From: Candidatus Poseidoniaceae archaeon
GTDB lineage: Archaea; Thermoplasmatota; Poseidoniia; Poseidoniales; Poseidoniaceae
DNA length: 53,217 nucleotides
Reading direction: 5' to 3'
Assembly: GCA_023254445.1 (NCBI GenBank)
Contig: JALRLN010000002.1
Coordinates: 1 to 53,217, forward strand
The translations under genes and the position numbers were made by a program. Below the pieces are notes generated by a model. That model had not been told where the DNA came from, did no database searches, and worked only from the letters and a program-made list of their open reading frames with translations. Positions 42,752 through 52,351 of the stretch are shown here, piece by piece. How positions within the stretch are numbered: the stretch's first letter is position 1; every line of letters begins with the position of its first letter.

Positions 42752-44316
42752 TGCAATCCGCGATTTTCGGTCCTTGACATCGCGTCGTCCACCACCAGAC
42801 GGCCGACGAGGACCATGTTGCGAAGTTCAACGAGGTCCCTCGTCGGTTTGCACCGCTGCCACGTGGCCTCCACTTCGTCTTCGAGGAGGTCCAACCTTCG
42901 GCGTGCACGGGCGAGCCGTCGTTGGCGACGCTGGATGCCCACCTCACGACCCATCGTGGAGCGCAGGGTGTGAAGGTCGTGCGCCAGCGCTCCGTGTTCT
43001 TCGAGCAGGCTCAGGCCATCCGCACGCCATGCGGGGACATGTTCAGGGTCATGGGTGTCAGGTGCTGCGAGGATGGCGTCGGCGGCTCGCTTTGCGAAGA
43101 CCACGGCTTCAAGCAGGCTGTTTGAAGCCAGCCGGTTTGCACCGTGCATGCCCGTTGAGGCCACCTCGCCGATGGCATACAACCCGGGGAGTGCTTCGCC
43201 CTGCGTGCCGATGGCCCGCCCGTCGGTGTCAACGTGCACGCCGCCTACCGTGTAATGGGCAGCAGGTCGGACCGGGAGGTGGTCCTCGCCGAGGGTCAAC
43301 CCCAAGTCGTCGAGCATGCTCTGTACGTACGGAAACCGTTCCTGGAGGGTGGCTGCATCGAGGTGTGCCGTGACCAACCAGACGTGCGGTCGACCGGACC
43401 GCTTCAACCTCGCATCGATGGCCCGTGCCACGATGTCCCTCGTGGCCAACGAGCCCAACGGGGAAGCGTCCAAGGTGAACGAAAAGGGAGCAGGGTCACC
43501 GCCCTTGTTTTGCCACGCTTCGAGGCCCTCGTCGTCGAGCAAGACAGCACCCTCGCCCCGCAGGGCTTCGGTAATGAGCAAGGTTCGTTGTGGATGCGCG
43601 ACGGTGGTTGGATGGAACTGAACGTAGGCCAGGTCCCGAACCGCGGCTCCGAACCGATGCGCCATCGCTAAGCCATCTCCCGTGGACACAGCAGGGTTTG
43701 TGGTCGGTTCCCACAATTGTCCCGCACCCCCGGTCGCCAGCACCACTGCGGACGTCTGGACGGTACGCACGGCGTTCTCGCCTTCGCGCTGAACCCAGAC
43801 CCCCGCGACGCCTTCTTCCGGGCGAGGGTGAACCCTCCGGATGAGGTCGATCACCACGGCGTCGCTCTCAACCGTGATCCTTGGGTGCGCCTCGGTCGCG
43901 GCGACGAGGGCCCGTTCGATCTCTCGACCTGTGGCGTCCTTCGCATGGAGGATGCGTCGAGCGCTATGGCCGCCCTCTTTGACCAAATGCCAATCCCCAT
44001 CTCCGTTCTCCTGGAACCGCACACCCAACTCCAGCAGGTCACGGATACGTTCGCCTGCTTCAAGGACAATCGAACGAACGACCTCCTCATCGCAGGCGCC
44101 GTCGCCAGCCGTGAGCGTGTCCTGAACATGGGCTTCGATGGCGCCCTTTTCGGTTCGGTCAAGGATGGCTGCGATGCCACCTTGAGCCCAATTGGTCGAC
44201 GAATCCTCGATGTTCCGCTTGGTGAGCACCAGCACATCGCGTCCTTGCTCGGCCAACCGCAGCGCGCAGAACAGGCCTGCGATGCCACTGCCAACAACCG
44301 CGACGGGGGGCTTCAC
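42730..44316 (-). CDS. nadB: L-aspartate oxidase
   Basis: 528 residues. Flavoenzyme that makes iminoaspartate for NAD synthesis. FAD site: AVVGSGIAGLFCALRLAEQG; then SSTNWAQGGIAAI, GGHSARRILHAKDATGREI (active-site region), QFHPTTVAHP, LITEALRGEGA, and the C-terminal EVASTGMHGANRLASNSLLE. A helical tail of about 100 residues completes the fold. No ATG lies near the N-terminus; I used the GTG at 44316 that gives VKPPVAVVGSG, and a GTG at 44346 is also possible. NadA and NadC are not in the window. Succinate dehydrogenase flavoprotein is excluded by length and by the TNWAQGG motif. Confidence 0.93.
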   Translation of the reverse strand: MKPPVAVVGSGIAGLFCALRLAEQGRDVLVLTKRNIEDSSTNWAQGGIAAILDRTEKGAIEAHVQDTLTAGDGACDEEVVRSIVLEAGERIRDLLELGVRFQENGDGDWHLVKEGGHSARRILHAKDATGREIERALVAATEAHPRITVESDAVVIDLIRRVHPRPEEGVAGVWVQREGENAVRTVQTSAVVLATGGAGQLWEPTTNPAVSTGDGLAMAHRFGAAVRDLAYVQFHPTTVAHPQRTLLITEALRGEGAVLLDDEGLEAWQNKGGDPAPFSFTLDASPLGSLATRDIVARAIDARLKRSGRPHVWLVTAHLDAATLQERFPYVQSMLDDLGLTLGEDHLPVRPAAHYTVGGVHVDTDGRAIGTQGEALPGLYAIGEVASTGMHGANRLASNSLLEAVVFAKRAADAILAAPDTHDPEHVPAWRADGLSLLEEHGALAHDLHTLRSTMGREVGIQRRQRRLARARRRLDLLEDEVEATWQRCKPTRDLVELRNMVLVGRLVVDDAMSRTENRGLHYNADLE

Positions 44317-44396
44317 GCTACGCGACGGGGCCCACCGCCCTTTCACCGCATCGGCGTCGCCGACGGGTTGATGTTCGCGGCCGAAAGAGCACCGGC

Positions 44397-45134
44397 ATGG
44401 CGAGCAAGCGGCGCGTCCTGGGGCTCGCCCTCGGCCTCGGCTTGTTCGCCTTCGCATGGCTCAATGTGGAGCAAGGTTCGGTGGCCCCGGCCCTCATCGA
44501 TGGCGCCCCCGTGGCGAAGTTGGACATCATCCGCATGTCGGACCCCGGGTGCAGCAGTCCATCGATTGAAGGGCACCTCGAGTCCTTCGGTCAGAGCCAC
44601 TGTCTTGGCGAGGTGGGGGCCTGGTCAGGTGCAGACATGATGATGGTCGCGGAAGCGTGTTTGATCGTGCTGGCCGGGGTTGTTCGAATGCCACGCTCAC
44701 CGGGGTTGGCGCGGCGCCTTCGTCGAGCGATGTTCGCCACCGGCGCCACCTTGTTTGGCGTGGCCATCCTGGATCGACTCACGTTGCTCCCCGCATCGAT
44801 GGCTTCGGACGTGGTTGTGGAGATGGTCCCCTTCGTCAACCACGGGTGGCTGCTGCAACTGCTGGTCGCTTTCGTTGGCGTGATGCTCATGCGTGGTCCA
44901 AAGTACCTCGAGTCCGAATTTTCGGAAGCCCAACGAACGCGAAGGGAACGCGTGACGACGAACCGTGAAGCCTTCGTCAAGGTGCACCGCTCGTCATCGT
45001 CGACCCCCGTCAGCCGACTCGCGCGGGCGCCGACAAGGCCACGGATGACGTCGTCGAGCCCTCTGGTGCGAGCCACCTGCCCCTTCTGCGTCGGGGCCGG
45101 TTGTGAGCGCTGCGACAGCCTCGGGACCCTGTGA
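44397..45134 (+). CDS. Small membrane protein with C-terminal CxxC pairs
   Basis: 245 residues, not recognised. A signal-anchor-like helix (residues 6-22) is followed by a Cys-containing loop, then three hydrophobic helices (about residues 83-98, 110-130 and 138-165), a basic Ser/Arg-rich region and a C-terminal CPFCVGAGCERC with two CxxC pairs, like a small zinc ribbon. It is divergent from nadB and lies upstream of smc. The Zn-binding tail would be on the cytoplasmic side if the helix count is right. No functional clue beyond that. Confidence 0.5.
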   Translation: MASKRRVLGLALGLGLFAFAWLNVEQGSVAPALIDGAPVAKLDIIRMSDPGCSSPSIEGHLESFGQSHCLGEVGAWSGADMMMVAEACLIVLAGVVRMPRSPGLARRLRRAMFATGATLFGVAILDRLTLLPASMASDVVVEMVPFVNHGWLLQLLVAFVGVMLMRGPKYLESEFSEAQRTRRERVTTNREAFVKVHRSSSSTPVSRLARAPTRPRMTSSSPLVRATCPFCVGAGCERCDSLGTL

Positions 45135-45193
45135 GTCGGCGTTGCGCAAAGCACGGAGGAACGACGGCCTCGCTGTCCCCCGTTCTCGATGTC

Positions 45194-45199
45194 TTTAAG
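45194..45199 (+). promoter_or_regulatory. Candidate TATA box of the smc-scpA-scpB operon
   Basis: TTTAAG within GTCTTTAAGTCC, in the 120-base gap before smc. A transcript starting near 45222 would carry GGAGGG about nine bases before the ATG at 45255. Confidence 0.4.
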
Positions 45200-45254
45200 T
45201 CCCCTCGTTCACGCTGTTCACGTATGGCTTCCCTCGGGGAGTCGGAGGGATGGG

Positions 45255-48200
45255 ATGTACCTCAAGGAACTCGTCATGACGGACTTCAAGTCCTTCAGCG
45301 GTGAGGTGGTCATTCCCTTTGACCGCGGATTCACGGCCATCACCGGCCCAAACGGCTCAGGGAAGTCCAACAGCGGCGATGCCATCCAATTCGTGCTTGG
45401 CCCTCGTTCGGCCAAGACGCTGCGTGCGCAGAGTTCGAAGGACCTGATTTTCAACGGTGGCAAACACGGCAAGCCTGCCCGAGGTTGCAGCGTGACCTTG
45501 GTGTTCGCGAACCCGAAGATGGGTGACGGACGCAGAAGGATCCCCCTTGACATGGACGAGGTGACGATGACGAAGCGGGTGCGGTTGACCCCTGCCGGCA
45601 ACGTGGTCACGGCCTACGAACTGAACGAAGAGGAGTCGTCGCTCAAGTCCTTTCACCAACTGCTTGGCGCCGCCAACGCGCGGCCAGATGGGTACAACAT
45701 CGTCCTGCAGGGCGACGTGACGAGCCTGTCAAAGATGAGCCCTGGCGAGCGTCGGAAGGTGCTTGATGACGTCGCCGGCGTGACCACGTACGACGACGAG
45801 ATTCGGAAGGCAGATCGACAGCGCAAGGAGGTGGAAGAATACCTCGAACGCATCGCCCTGATCGAAGAGGAGCAGCGGCGGCACCTCAAGGTCCTCGACG
45901 GTGAGCGCAAATCTGCCCAGAAAGCCATCGAAATTCGAGAGGAACTCGTGGCCGCGAAGGCGGTCCTTTGGCGGGCCAAGGTTGCAGGTCAGAAGGCGAC
46001 GCTGGACCACCAGCGCCGCGAAATTCAGCGGAACCTCAGCGACGCAGCCGAACTCGAACAGCAGGTGTCCACCGCAGCGAAGAACTTGCTCGCACTTGAC
46101 GACGCCATCGCGGAACTCACCCGTCAGATTCAGGACCAACTCGGTGGCGGTGGAGAAGCACTGCAAGCCGAAATCAACAGGCTGGCTGTCGCCGTGGAAA
46201 CCGCCGGAGACAGGTTGTCGGACCTTGCGGCCAACGACGAGGAAGCGCTGGTTCAGAAAGCACGCCTTGAGGAGGATTTGGAAGGCGCAAACAGCGCACT
46301 GGATGAGGCGGTTGCCGCGCTCGATGCGGCCACAGCCATGCACGAAGAAGCATCGGCCGCGTTGGCGAAGGCGCGTGAGGAAGAGGCATCGGTCAAAGCC
46401 CTCCTGGCCACATCCGACAAGGACGTCGCGTTGCTTGCCCGCCACGCCAAGGCTGCGGAGGAGGAGGTGGAAAACGCCCGTGCGGCCCTCGCCAACGCTC
46501 AGACCGACGTCGACCGGTCCGCGACAGCCGGGGAACTCCTGCTCGACGAACAGCATCGCTTAGAGGAAGCCCTCGGTGCAGCCCGGATGAACCTCGCTGA
46601 ATGCGAACTGCAGGGGGAGGATCTGAAGAACGCGGCCGCAGGCAACGACCGTGAGAGCCTCGGTCAGGAACTCATCACCGTGCAGCGCCTTGAGTCACGG
46701 TTGACCGAGGAATCGGAAGCCGTTGAATCGCGCCTGCGCAACGTCGAGCGGGACCTTGCTCGAGCCAGGGCCGCGGTTGAATCCCGTGCGGGCGGCAACG
46801 GATTGACCGGTGGCGCAGCCGCAGTCCTGCAGGCAAGAGACCGGGGGGAACTCGACGGCGTGCTGGGGACCATCGCCGAACTCTGCGCTCCAAAAGATGA
46901 CGCACATACGGTATCGCTGTCAACCGCCATCGGGAGCGGCATGATGTCCGTGGTCGTCGAAACCGATGAAGTCGCGGCGCGTGCGATTCGTTGGCTGAAG
47001 CAAAACAACGCTGGGCGAGCCACCTTCCTGCCCCTCAACAAGATCAACCCGGGTCGGCCCGCAGGCCGAGCGGTGATGGTGGCCCGTCAGTCCGGCGTCG
47101 TTGGTTTCGCCCATGACCTGCTCGACCACGATCCTCGCATCGAATCGGCGGTCCGCCTCGTGCTCCGCAACACGCTCATCGTTCAGGACCTGGCCACCGC
47201 CCGAGCCAACATGGGGGGCGTCCGCCTCGTGACCTTGGACGGCAGCGTTACGGAAGCAGGGGGTGCCATGACGGGGGGTGCCGCTCGGCGAAGCAGCCTC
47301 AGTTTCGGCGGCAAGGTGGAGGGGGCAAGTGAAGTGGATCGCCTCTCGAAGGAGGTCGAGCGGCTCATCTCGATGGCTGAGGACGTCAACGCCAAAGTCC
47401 GTGCAGCAAGGCAAACGCAAGCCGACATCCGGAACCGGCTCTCTGAGGTCGCCAACAACGATGCTGCGGCCAACCTTGCTGCGTGGAAGAGCGAACTTGC
47501 CTCAGCCAAGGCCAACGTTGCCCGAGAGGAAGGCCAATTGGCCGCCCTGCATGCCCGATTGGAGGAGTTTGAGAGCGACGGCCGGCGCCATCTCGCCCTC
47601 CGCGCTCAGGCTCAGCAGCGTCTTGATGCCGCCTTGGCGAGCAAGTCCGACGCGGATGCCGCCCTTCAAGATGCAAGCCCTCAGCACCTTCGCGACCGCC
47701 TGCACGCAGCGGAAATGTCGCGGTCCGAAGCGAACGCGACGCTCGAGCGGCAGGCCGAAGCGATCCGCGGTTCCGAGGAGCGCAAGGGCTTCCTCGCATC
47801 GCAGACCGATGATCTGGTTTCGCGGTTGGACGACATCCTGGCGTCCATGGCGACGAGGGCGGCCCAACGGGAGCGCCTTCAGGAACAGATGGAGCAGGAC
47901 CGGAAGGCCCTCGAAGTCAAGCAGGAAGAGCGTCGATCCCTGCTCGAAGAGCACCAAGGCCTCGAGGACGAACGTGTGCGCTTGTCCGATGAGCGGGCCA
48001 CCCTCCGTGCTGCTTCCGAGCAGCGCGCGGCCCAAGCACGCTCGTGCCGGCATCATGCCGAGGAACTCAACCGCCTTGTTGGGGCCAGCGAACGTGCCTT
48101 GGCAGAACTTCGTGCTGCGATGGTTGAGGAGGGCGTGGCCGATGCCGTGGACGAAGAGGAAGTCCTGCCCACCGTTGCTGAAGGTGAGAACAACGTCCGC

Positions 48201-49091
48201 CGCCTGGAACGGCGCATCGACAACCTTGGTTCCGTGAATTGGCTTGCCTTGGAGCAATACGATGCATGCCAGGCTCGGTTGGACGACATCAGCAAGGACA
48301 ACACGAAACTCAAGGCACGCCGGAAGGACCTCCTCGAACTCGCTGAACAACTCGATGAGCAACGAACGGTTCGGCTGAAGGACGTCCTCGCTCGCGTGAA
48401 CGAGAACTTCCAGCGGGTGTACAAGACCCTCTCGAAGGGTGGCGAAGGCGAACTCTTCCTTGAGGACCCTGACCAACCTTTCTCCGGAGGCCTTGACATG
48501 TGGGCTCGCCCTCGTGGAAAGTCAAGCCGCTGCCGATTGCAGGGGCTATCTGGGGGAGAACAATCGATGGCTGCGCTGGCGCTCATCTTTGCGATTCAGG
48601 ATTACGATCCCAGCCCCTTCTACTACTTCGATGAGGTCGACCAGAACCTGGATTCGGACAACGCTCGCCTCATCGCTCAGATGTGCCGGACGCGTTCGGA
48701 GCGGGCGCAATTCATCATGGTCACCTTGAGGAAGGTGAGCCTCAGCCTTGCTGACCATCATATTGGCGTCACGCACGGTGGCGACGGGTGCAGCCGTCGC
48801 ATCATGGACTTCGACAGGCAACGTGCGCTGGCGTTGGGTGCGGCGGCAGAGGAAGCAGCAGCAGCCGACGCCGCGAAGAACGCCGATCGGGCGGTCGAGG
48901 CCTTCGCCTTCCAGCAAGCCATGCCCACCGTTCCAGAGTCGTTGGCGACACCTTCCAGCCTTGAGGGCCTGATGTCGCGTGCAGAGGCCTCGTCTGAGGC
49001 AAGCGAAACGTTGCTCGAGGCAGAACCATCCGCGGACCCTGCCGATCAACTCGAAGGCGCCGCAACCGTTGACCTCGTCGAGGAACCGTGA
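45255..49091 (+). CDS. smc: Chromosome segregation protein SMC
   Basis: 1278 residues. The N-terminal ATPase half has Walker A GPNGSGKSN (residues 31-39). Long coiled coils flank a hinge near residues 510-690 ('GELDGVLGTIAELCAPKDDA' to 'GGAMTGGAARRSSLSF'). The C-terminal head has signature motif LSGGEQSMAALALIFAI and Walker B YYFDEVDQNLDSDNA. After the head, about 110 Ala/Glu/Ser-rich residues extend beyond the usual end. SMC dimers with ScpA and ScpB, encoded immediately downstream, organise and separate chromosomes. I set the start at ATG 45255, after GGAGGG, because it places the first strand correctly; the frame is open back to 45189. Confidence 0.96.
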   Translation: MYLKELVMTDFKSFSGEVVIPFDRGFTAITGPNGSGKSNSGDAIQFVLGPRSAKTLRAQSSKDLIFNGGKHGKPARGCSVTLVFANPKMGDGRRRIPLDMDEVTMTKRVRLTPAGNVVTAYELNEEESSLKSFHQLLGAANARPDGYNIVLQGDVTSLSKMSPGERRKVLDDVAGVTTYDDEIRKADRQRKEVEEYLERIALIEEEQRRHLKVLDGERKSAQKAIEIREELVAAKAVLWRAKVAGQKATLDHQRREIQRNLSDAAELEQQVSTAAKNLLALDDAIAELTRQIQDQLGGGGEALQAEINRLAVAVETAGDRLSDLAANDEEALVQKARLEEDLEGANSALDEAVAALDAATAMHEEASAALAKAREEEASVKALLATSDKDVALLARHAKAAEEEVENARAALANAQTDVDRSATAGELLLDEQHRLEEALGAARMNLAECELQGEDLKNAAAGNDRESLGQELITVQRLESRLTEESEAVESRLRNVERDLARARAAVESRAGGNGLTGGAAAVLQARDRGELDGVLGTIAELCAPKDDAHTVSLSTAIGSGMMSVVVETDEVAARAIRWLKQNNAGRATFLPLNKINPGRPAGRAVMVARQSGVVGFAHDLLDHDPRIESAVRLVLRNTLIVQDLATARANMGGVRLVTLDGSVTEAGGAMTGGAARRSSLSFGGKVEGASEVDRLSKEVERLISMAEDVNAKVRAARQTQADIRNRLSEVANNDAAANLAAWKSELASAKANVAREEGQLAALHARLEEFESDGRRHLALRAQAQQRLDAALASKSDADAALQDASPQHLRDRLHAAEMSRSEANATLERQAEAIRGSEERKGFLASQTDDLVSRLDDILASMATRAAQRERLQEQMEQDRKALEVKQEERRSLLEEHQGLEDERVRLSDERATLRAASEQRAAQARSCRHHAEELNRLVGASERALAELRAAMVEEGVADAVDEEEVLPTVAEGENNVRRLERRIDNLGSVNWLALEQYDACQARLDDISKDNTKLKARRKDLLELAEQLDEQRTVRLKDVLARVNENFQRVYKTLSKGGEGELFLEDPDQPFSGGLDMWARPRGKSSRCRLQGLSGGEQSMAALALIFAIQDYDPSPFYYFDEVDQNLDSDNARLIAQMCRTRSERAQFIMVTLRKVSLSLADHHIGVTHGGDGCSRRIMDFDRQRALALGAAAEEAAAADAAKNADRAVEAFAFQQAMPTVPESLATPSSLEGLMSRAEASSEASETLLEAEPSADPADQLEGAATVDLVEEP

Positions 49092-49100
49092 GGGTTGAGC

Positions 49101-50228
49101 ATGGAGCAAACCCTCCTCGACAGTTGGTTCCTCAGGCAGGACATTGTTGACCGCTTGCTTCGTGCGGGAACGGAGGGTGAGGAGGCTTCCGCGTTCGGTG
49201 ACCGAATTCTTCGGATTGCCACGTCGGAGGGAGCGGTTCACCAGTCGATGTCGGACCCCGTTGACCGTTCGATTGCGCTGGTCTTGTCGCTCGTTCGTGA
49301 AGAAGGACTCGATGCCTGGGACATCGACCTTGAGGCCTTCTTGGAGATCTTCACCGAGCGCGTTCGCGAGGAAGCGGAATCCGTGGACCTCCCGTCCTGT
49401 GGTCGCTTGATGCGGCTGGCATGGGAGGTGTTGGGCGAGCAAACCCTGCGGGTCTACACGAAGGCCACGACGCTGGAGGAGGAGGTCGACGAGATGAACT
49501 TCGAGATGGATTTCGGCTGGGAAGTTGACGTCGACGACGATGCCTTCGCGTTCACCACAAGCGTGCTGGAAGGCTCTGCTGATGATGTCCTTCCGACGTT
49601 GTTCGACGGTCGATTGCGCCGGCCAGAAGGGCGACCAACCACACTCAGCGAGCTTCTTGCGGCCTTCAAGGACGCCGCCGACGAAGCCGAGCACCTTCAG
49701 CAGCGTGAGGACGCTCGCGCGGCTGCGGAAGCCGAACTCCGTGCCCACCTCGACGACGTCGGGGGGCGAATGCACGACGAAGACCTCGAAGGCGACATCG
49801 AGCGATGTTGGAACGCGCTTCGAAAGGCGTTGAGCGAGCATGGTGGGCACGCTGTACCGATCGACTTCGTGGTCCACCACCTCGAGGCGGACGACCCCGA
49901 AGCGGCTGCCACCCTTGGCGGTCGCAGCGAGGGCAACGTGGCGGCCTTCATCGCGAGCCTTTTTCTCGTTCACCGCCGCTTGGTTGATGTCGTTCAAGAG
50001 CACGTACCAGAGGGCCCTGTGCTTGTGCGTGACCTCTGGCCAGGCATGGCGAGTTACGCAGAGGTGCGGTCGCACATTGAGGCCCTCGAAGCGAGCGAGG
50101 AAGCATCCCGTGGCCGGCCGCCCATCGTCGGTCGGGCTGCAGCGGCCGCGGAAGCGCAGCACGTTCCGACGTCGGATGCAGAAGCGATGTCGGAAGAGGA
50201 CGACCCCGCCGATTGGTTGGTCGAGTGA
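49101..50228 (+). CDS. scpA: Segregation and condensation protein A (kleisin)
   Basis: 375 residues. ScpA is the kleisin that bridges the SMC heads. The N-terminal region PVDRSIALVLSLVREEGLDAWDIDLEAF is the SMC neck-binding block. A long acidic and variable middle separates it from the C-terminal winged helix ('GNVAAFIASLFLVHRRLVDV'). The protein is longer than typical ScpA (about 250 residues) because of that middle and an acidic tail. The ATG at 49101 follows the smc stop by nine bases; a TTG at 49095 is in frame. It overlaps neither neighbour. Confidence 0.88.
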   Translation: MEQTLLDSWFLRQDIVDRLLRAGTEGEEASAFGDRILRIATSEGAVHQSMSDPVDRSIALVLSLVREEGLDAWDIDLEAFLEIFTERVREEAESVDLPSCGRLMRLAWEVLGEQTLRVYTKATTLEEEVDEMNFEMDFGWEVDVDDDAFAFTTSVLEGSADDVLPTLFDGRLRRPEGRPTTLSELLAAFKDAADEAEHLQQREDARAAAEAELRAHLDDVGGRMHDEDLEGDIERCWNALRKALSEHGGHAVPIDFVVHHLEADDPEAAATLGGRSEGNVAAFIASLFLVHRRLVDVVQEHVPEGPVLVRDLWPGMASYAEVRSHIEALEASEEASRGRPPIVGRAAAAAEAQHVPTSDAEAMSEEDDPADWLVE

Positions 50229-50237
50229 GGTGATGGC

Positions 50238-50843
50238 ATGACGGAAGTTCCTGTTGAGCACCTCGTCGAAGCCATGCTGTTCACTGCAGGCAAATCGTTG
50301 TCCCCGGGGGAACTTGCCGAAACGCTTGGGTACGAACAGGACGAAGTTGAGCAGGTCCTTCAGGCACTGAAGGCGACCATCGGCCGCCGTCGAACACCCC
50401 TTCACCTCGTTGACGTGGGCGGGCGTTGGGCCATGGAGGTTCGCCCGGAGGTCGCCACGCACCTCCCGAAGGAGACGAAAACCGACCTCCCCCCGCGCTT
50501 GCTGAAAGCCGCCTCCCTCATCGCCTACCACCAGCCGATGCCCCAGTCCCGGTTGGTGGAGATGCTGGGTCAGCGTGCCTACGATCACGTGCGGGAATTG
50601 GCTCAACGAGGCATGGTGCAACGCCGTCGTGACGGAAACACACGTCGATTGTCGACGACACGGCGCTTTTCCGAAGCCTTTGGGTGCCCGCATACGGACC
50701 GAAAGAAGGTCAGGGAATGGTTCCGAGCGCAGGTGGCCGCCTCTGGCATCCTCGACGACGTGCTTGGTTCCGTGGTCGTGCAGGACGCCTCCCAGGAGGA
50801 AGGTACGGTCCAGTCCACGCTGCCGGTGGACGACGAGGCGTGA
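50238..50843 (+). CDS. scpB: Segregation and condensation protein B
   Basis: 201 residues, two winged-helix domains. The start VEHLVEAMLFTAGKSLSPGE is characteristic, and 'LLKAASLIAYHQPMPQSRLV' with RAYDHVRELAQRGMVQRRR and FSEAFGCP completes the family pattern. It binds the middle of ScpA and completes the condensin. GAGGTGATGG precedes the ATG at 50238. The gene ends in TGATCA, shared back to back with the stop of hmgA on the other strand. Confidence 0.92.
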   Translation: MTEVPVEHLVEAMLFTAGKSLSPGELAETLGYEQDEVEQVLQALKATIGRRRTPLHLVDVGGRWAMEVRPEVATHLPKETKTDLPPRLLKAASLIAYHQPMPQSRLVEMLGQRAYDHVRELAQRGMVQRRRDGNTRRLSTTRRFSEAFGCPHTDRKKVREWFRAQVAASGILDDVLGSVVVQDASQEEGTVQSTLPVDDEA

Positions 50844-52145
50844 TCACCCCTCGCGCCGGAGCTCATCGAGGATGTTTTGCGCCGTGGTTTGCGTTCGCGG
50901 GCCATCCCACGACGCCAACATCGCAGCAACGCGGTCGATTTCCTCCCCTTCAGCGCCTGCGCTGACGGCCATGTTGCGCGCATGGAGCCGCATGTGCCCC
51001 GCCTGAATGCCGTTCGTGGCCAAAGCCCGCATGGCCCCAAGGTTCTGCGCCAAACCAGCCGCGGCGAGCACGGATGCCAATTGGTCTGCGCCATCGATGC
51101 CCAACAATTCCAGGCTTGCACGAGCGGTTGGGTGCACCTTGCTGGCGCCTCCGACGGTCCCGACCGCCATCGGGGTTTCCAAACGGCCAACCAAGCACCC
51201 GTCCGCGTCTTTGTGCCACGTGGTCATCGACGAGTACGCTCCGGTTCGAACGGCCGCCCACGCGTGGCAGCCAGCCTCGATGGCCCTCCAATCCTGGCCA
51301 CAGGCGATGGCAACGGCTGAGATGGCGTTCATGACGCCCTTGTTGTGCGTTGCAGCGCGGTATGGGTCTGCTGCGGCGAAGGCGTAGGCTTCGAGGATGG
51401 CATCGATGACTTTCGCGCCCTCCTCGGCGTCGCCCTTGTCGTCCATCGATTCTGGCGTGAACCGGGCTTCGATGCGGGCCATGCGCTCTGTCGCGAGGTT
51501 GGACAGGATGCGAAGCAGGACCCGGCCTCCAGTGAGCGCTTCAATCCGCGGAGCGACGAGTTCGGCCATTGTGTTCACCGCGTTGGCCCCCATGGCGTCC
51601 CTCACGTCGACGTGCAGGTGGACCACGAGCATCGGGCCGGTCAGGGCCTCGATTCGGTGGCACGTGAGCCGTCGAAGCCCACCGCCAAGGCGGATCATCG
51701 TCGACGGCCGTTCGTTGCAGAGGCGAAGCAATTCCTCTTCCGCCGCCATGATGGCGTTCTCTGCGGCATCGAAATCCTTCACGTCGAGCACCTGAACCTG
51801 AGCCAGCATCACGGGTGGGTCGTTCGACGAACGGAAGCCCCCCGTATCGCGGCACCGTTTGGCCATGTTCGACGCTGCAGCCACCACACTCGATTCCTCG
51901 ATGGCGAACGGGATGAGGTACTGATCGCCATCGATGAGGAAGTTCGTCGCCACCCCGAGCGGTAGGGTGAATCGACCGATGACGTTCTCGATCATGCGGT
52001 CCGCTGCCTCTTCCGACAAGGCCGCAGCATCCGCGAAGGCGTTCACGGCCTCGTCGCTCAGGTCACAGACCTCGCGGAGGGCTTCGCGTCGCTCCTCGAC
52101 GCTCAGGCGGTAGAGGCCTGCCAGACGGCTTGAGCGTACGGGCAT
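50844..52145 (-). CDS. hmgA: Hydroxymethylglutaryl-CoA reductase, class II
   Basis: 433 residues. Makes mevalonate from HMG-CoA for archaeal isoprenoid lipids. It belongs to the class II (bacterial Pseudomonas-like) type: ENVIGRFTLPLGVATNFLID with catalytic Glu53, 'EESSVVAAASNMAKRCRDTG', the dinucleotide loop DVRDAMGANAVNT, HNKGVMNAISA (catalytic Lys), QDWRAIEAGCHAWA (Asp) and MRLHARNMAV (His). All four catalytic residues are visible. Several Thermoplasmatota carry class II, thought to be acquired from bacteria. It is divergent from the terminal AAA+ gene, sharing a 206-base gap with phased repeats. GTTAATC near 52187 could be its TATA box. Confidence 0.95.
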   Translation of the reverse strand: MPVRSSRLAGLYRLSVEERREALREVCDLSDEAVNAFADAAALSEEAADRMIENVIGRFTLPLGVATNFLIDGDQYLIPFAIEESSVVAAASNMAKRCRDTGGFRSSNDPPVMLAQVQVLDVKDFDAAENAIMAAEEELLRLCNERPSTMIRLGGGLRRLTCHRIEALTGPMLVVHLHVDVRDAMGANAVNTMAELVAPRIEALTGGRVLLRILSNLATERMARIEARFTPESMDDKGDAEEGAKVIDAILEAYAFAAADPYRAATHNKGVMNAISAVAIACGQDWRAIEAGCHAWAAVRTGAYSSMTTWHKDADGCLVGRLETPMAVGTVGGASKVHPTARASLELLGIDGADQLASVLAAAGLAQNLGAMRALATNGIQAGHMRLHARNMAVSAGAEGEEIDRVAAMLASWDGPRTQTTAQNILDELRREG

Positions 52146-52198
52146 GGTGGAAGGGAGGGGGTCGTGGCATTGAATCCACCGGGGCGATTAACGGGTTG

Positions 52199-52242
52199 CT
52201 AACGCGTTAGGCATGCGTTGGCTGAGCGTTAGGTGGCGTTAT
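52199..52242 (+). repeat. Helically phased GCGTT(A/G) direct repeats with palindrome
   Basis: GCGTTAG (52204-52210), GCGTTGG (52215-52221), GCGTTAG (52226-52232) and GCGTTAT (52236-52242) are spaced 11, 11 and 10 bases apart, about one helical turn. The first copy is part of a perfect 12-base palindrome, CTAACGCGTTAG (52199-52210). A further GCGTT...AACGC pair lies at 52271-52291. The cluster fills the hmgA/AAA+ divergent gap and looks like an operator or iteron array. Confidence 0.7.
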
Positions 52243-52351
52243 TCCGGGGCCGATTCAAGCCTCCCGCGCTGCGTTCAACGGGTGTTAACGCGACGAAGGT
52301 GCTCCTCTGCTCGATGAAGGATGAAATACCCCGTCGCGGTTGGCCGCGGTC

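Noticed and set aside
52146..52351. Archaeal replication origin
   Set aside because: Repeats and an AAA+ gene are present, but the ATPase is not clearly Orc1/Cdc6, no ORB-like element was recognised and no AT-rich unwinding region is visible. Kept only as a repeat array.
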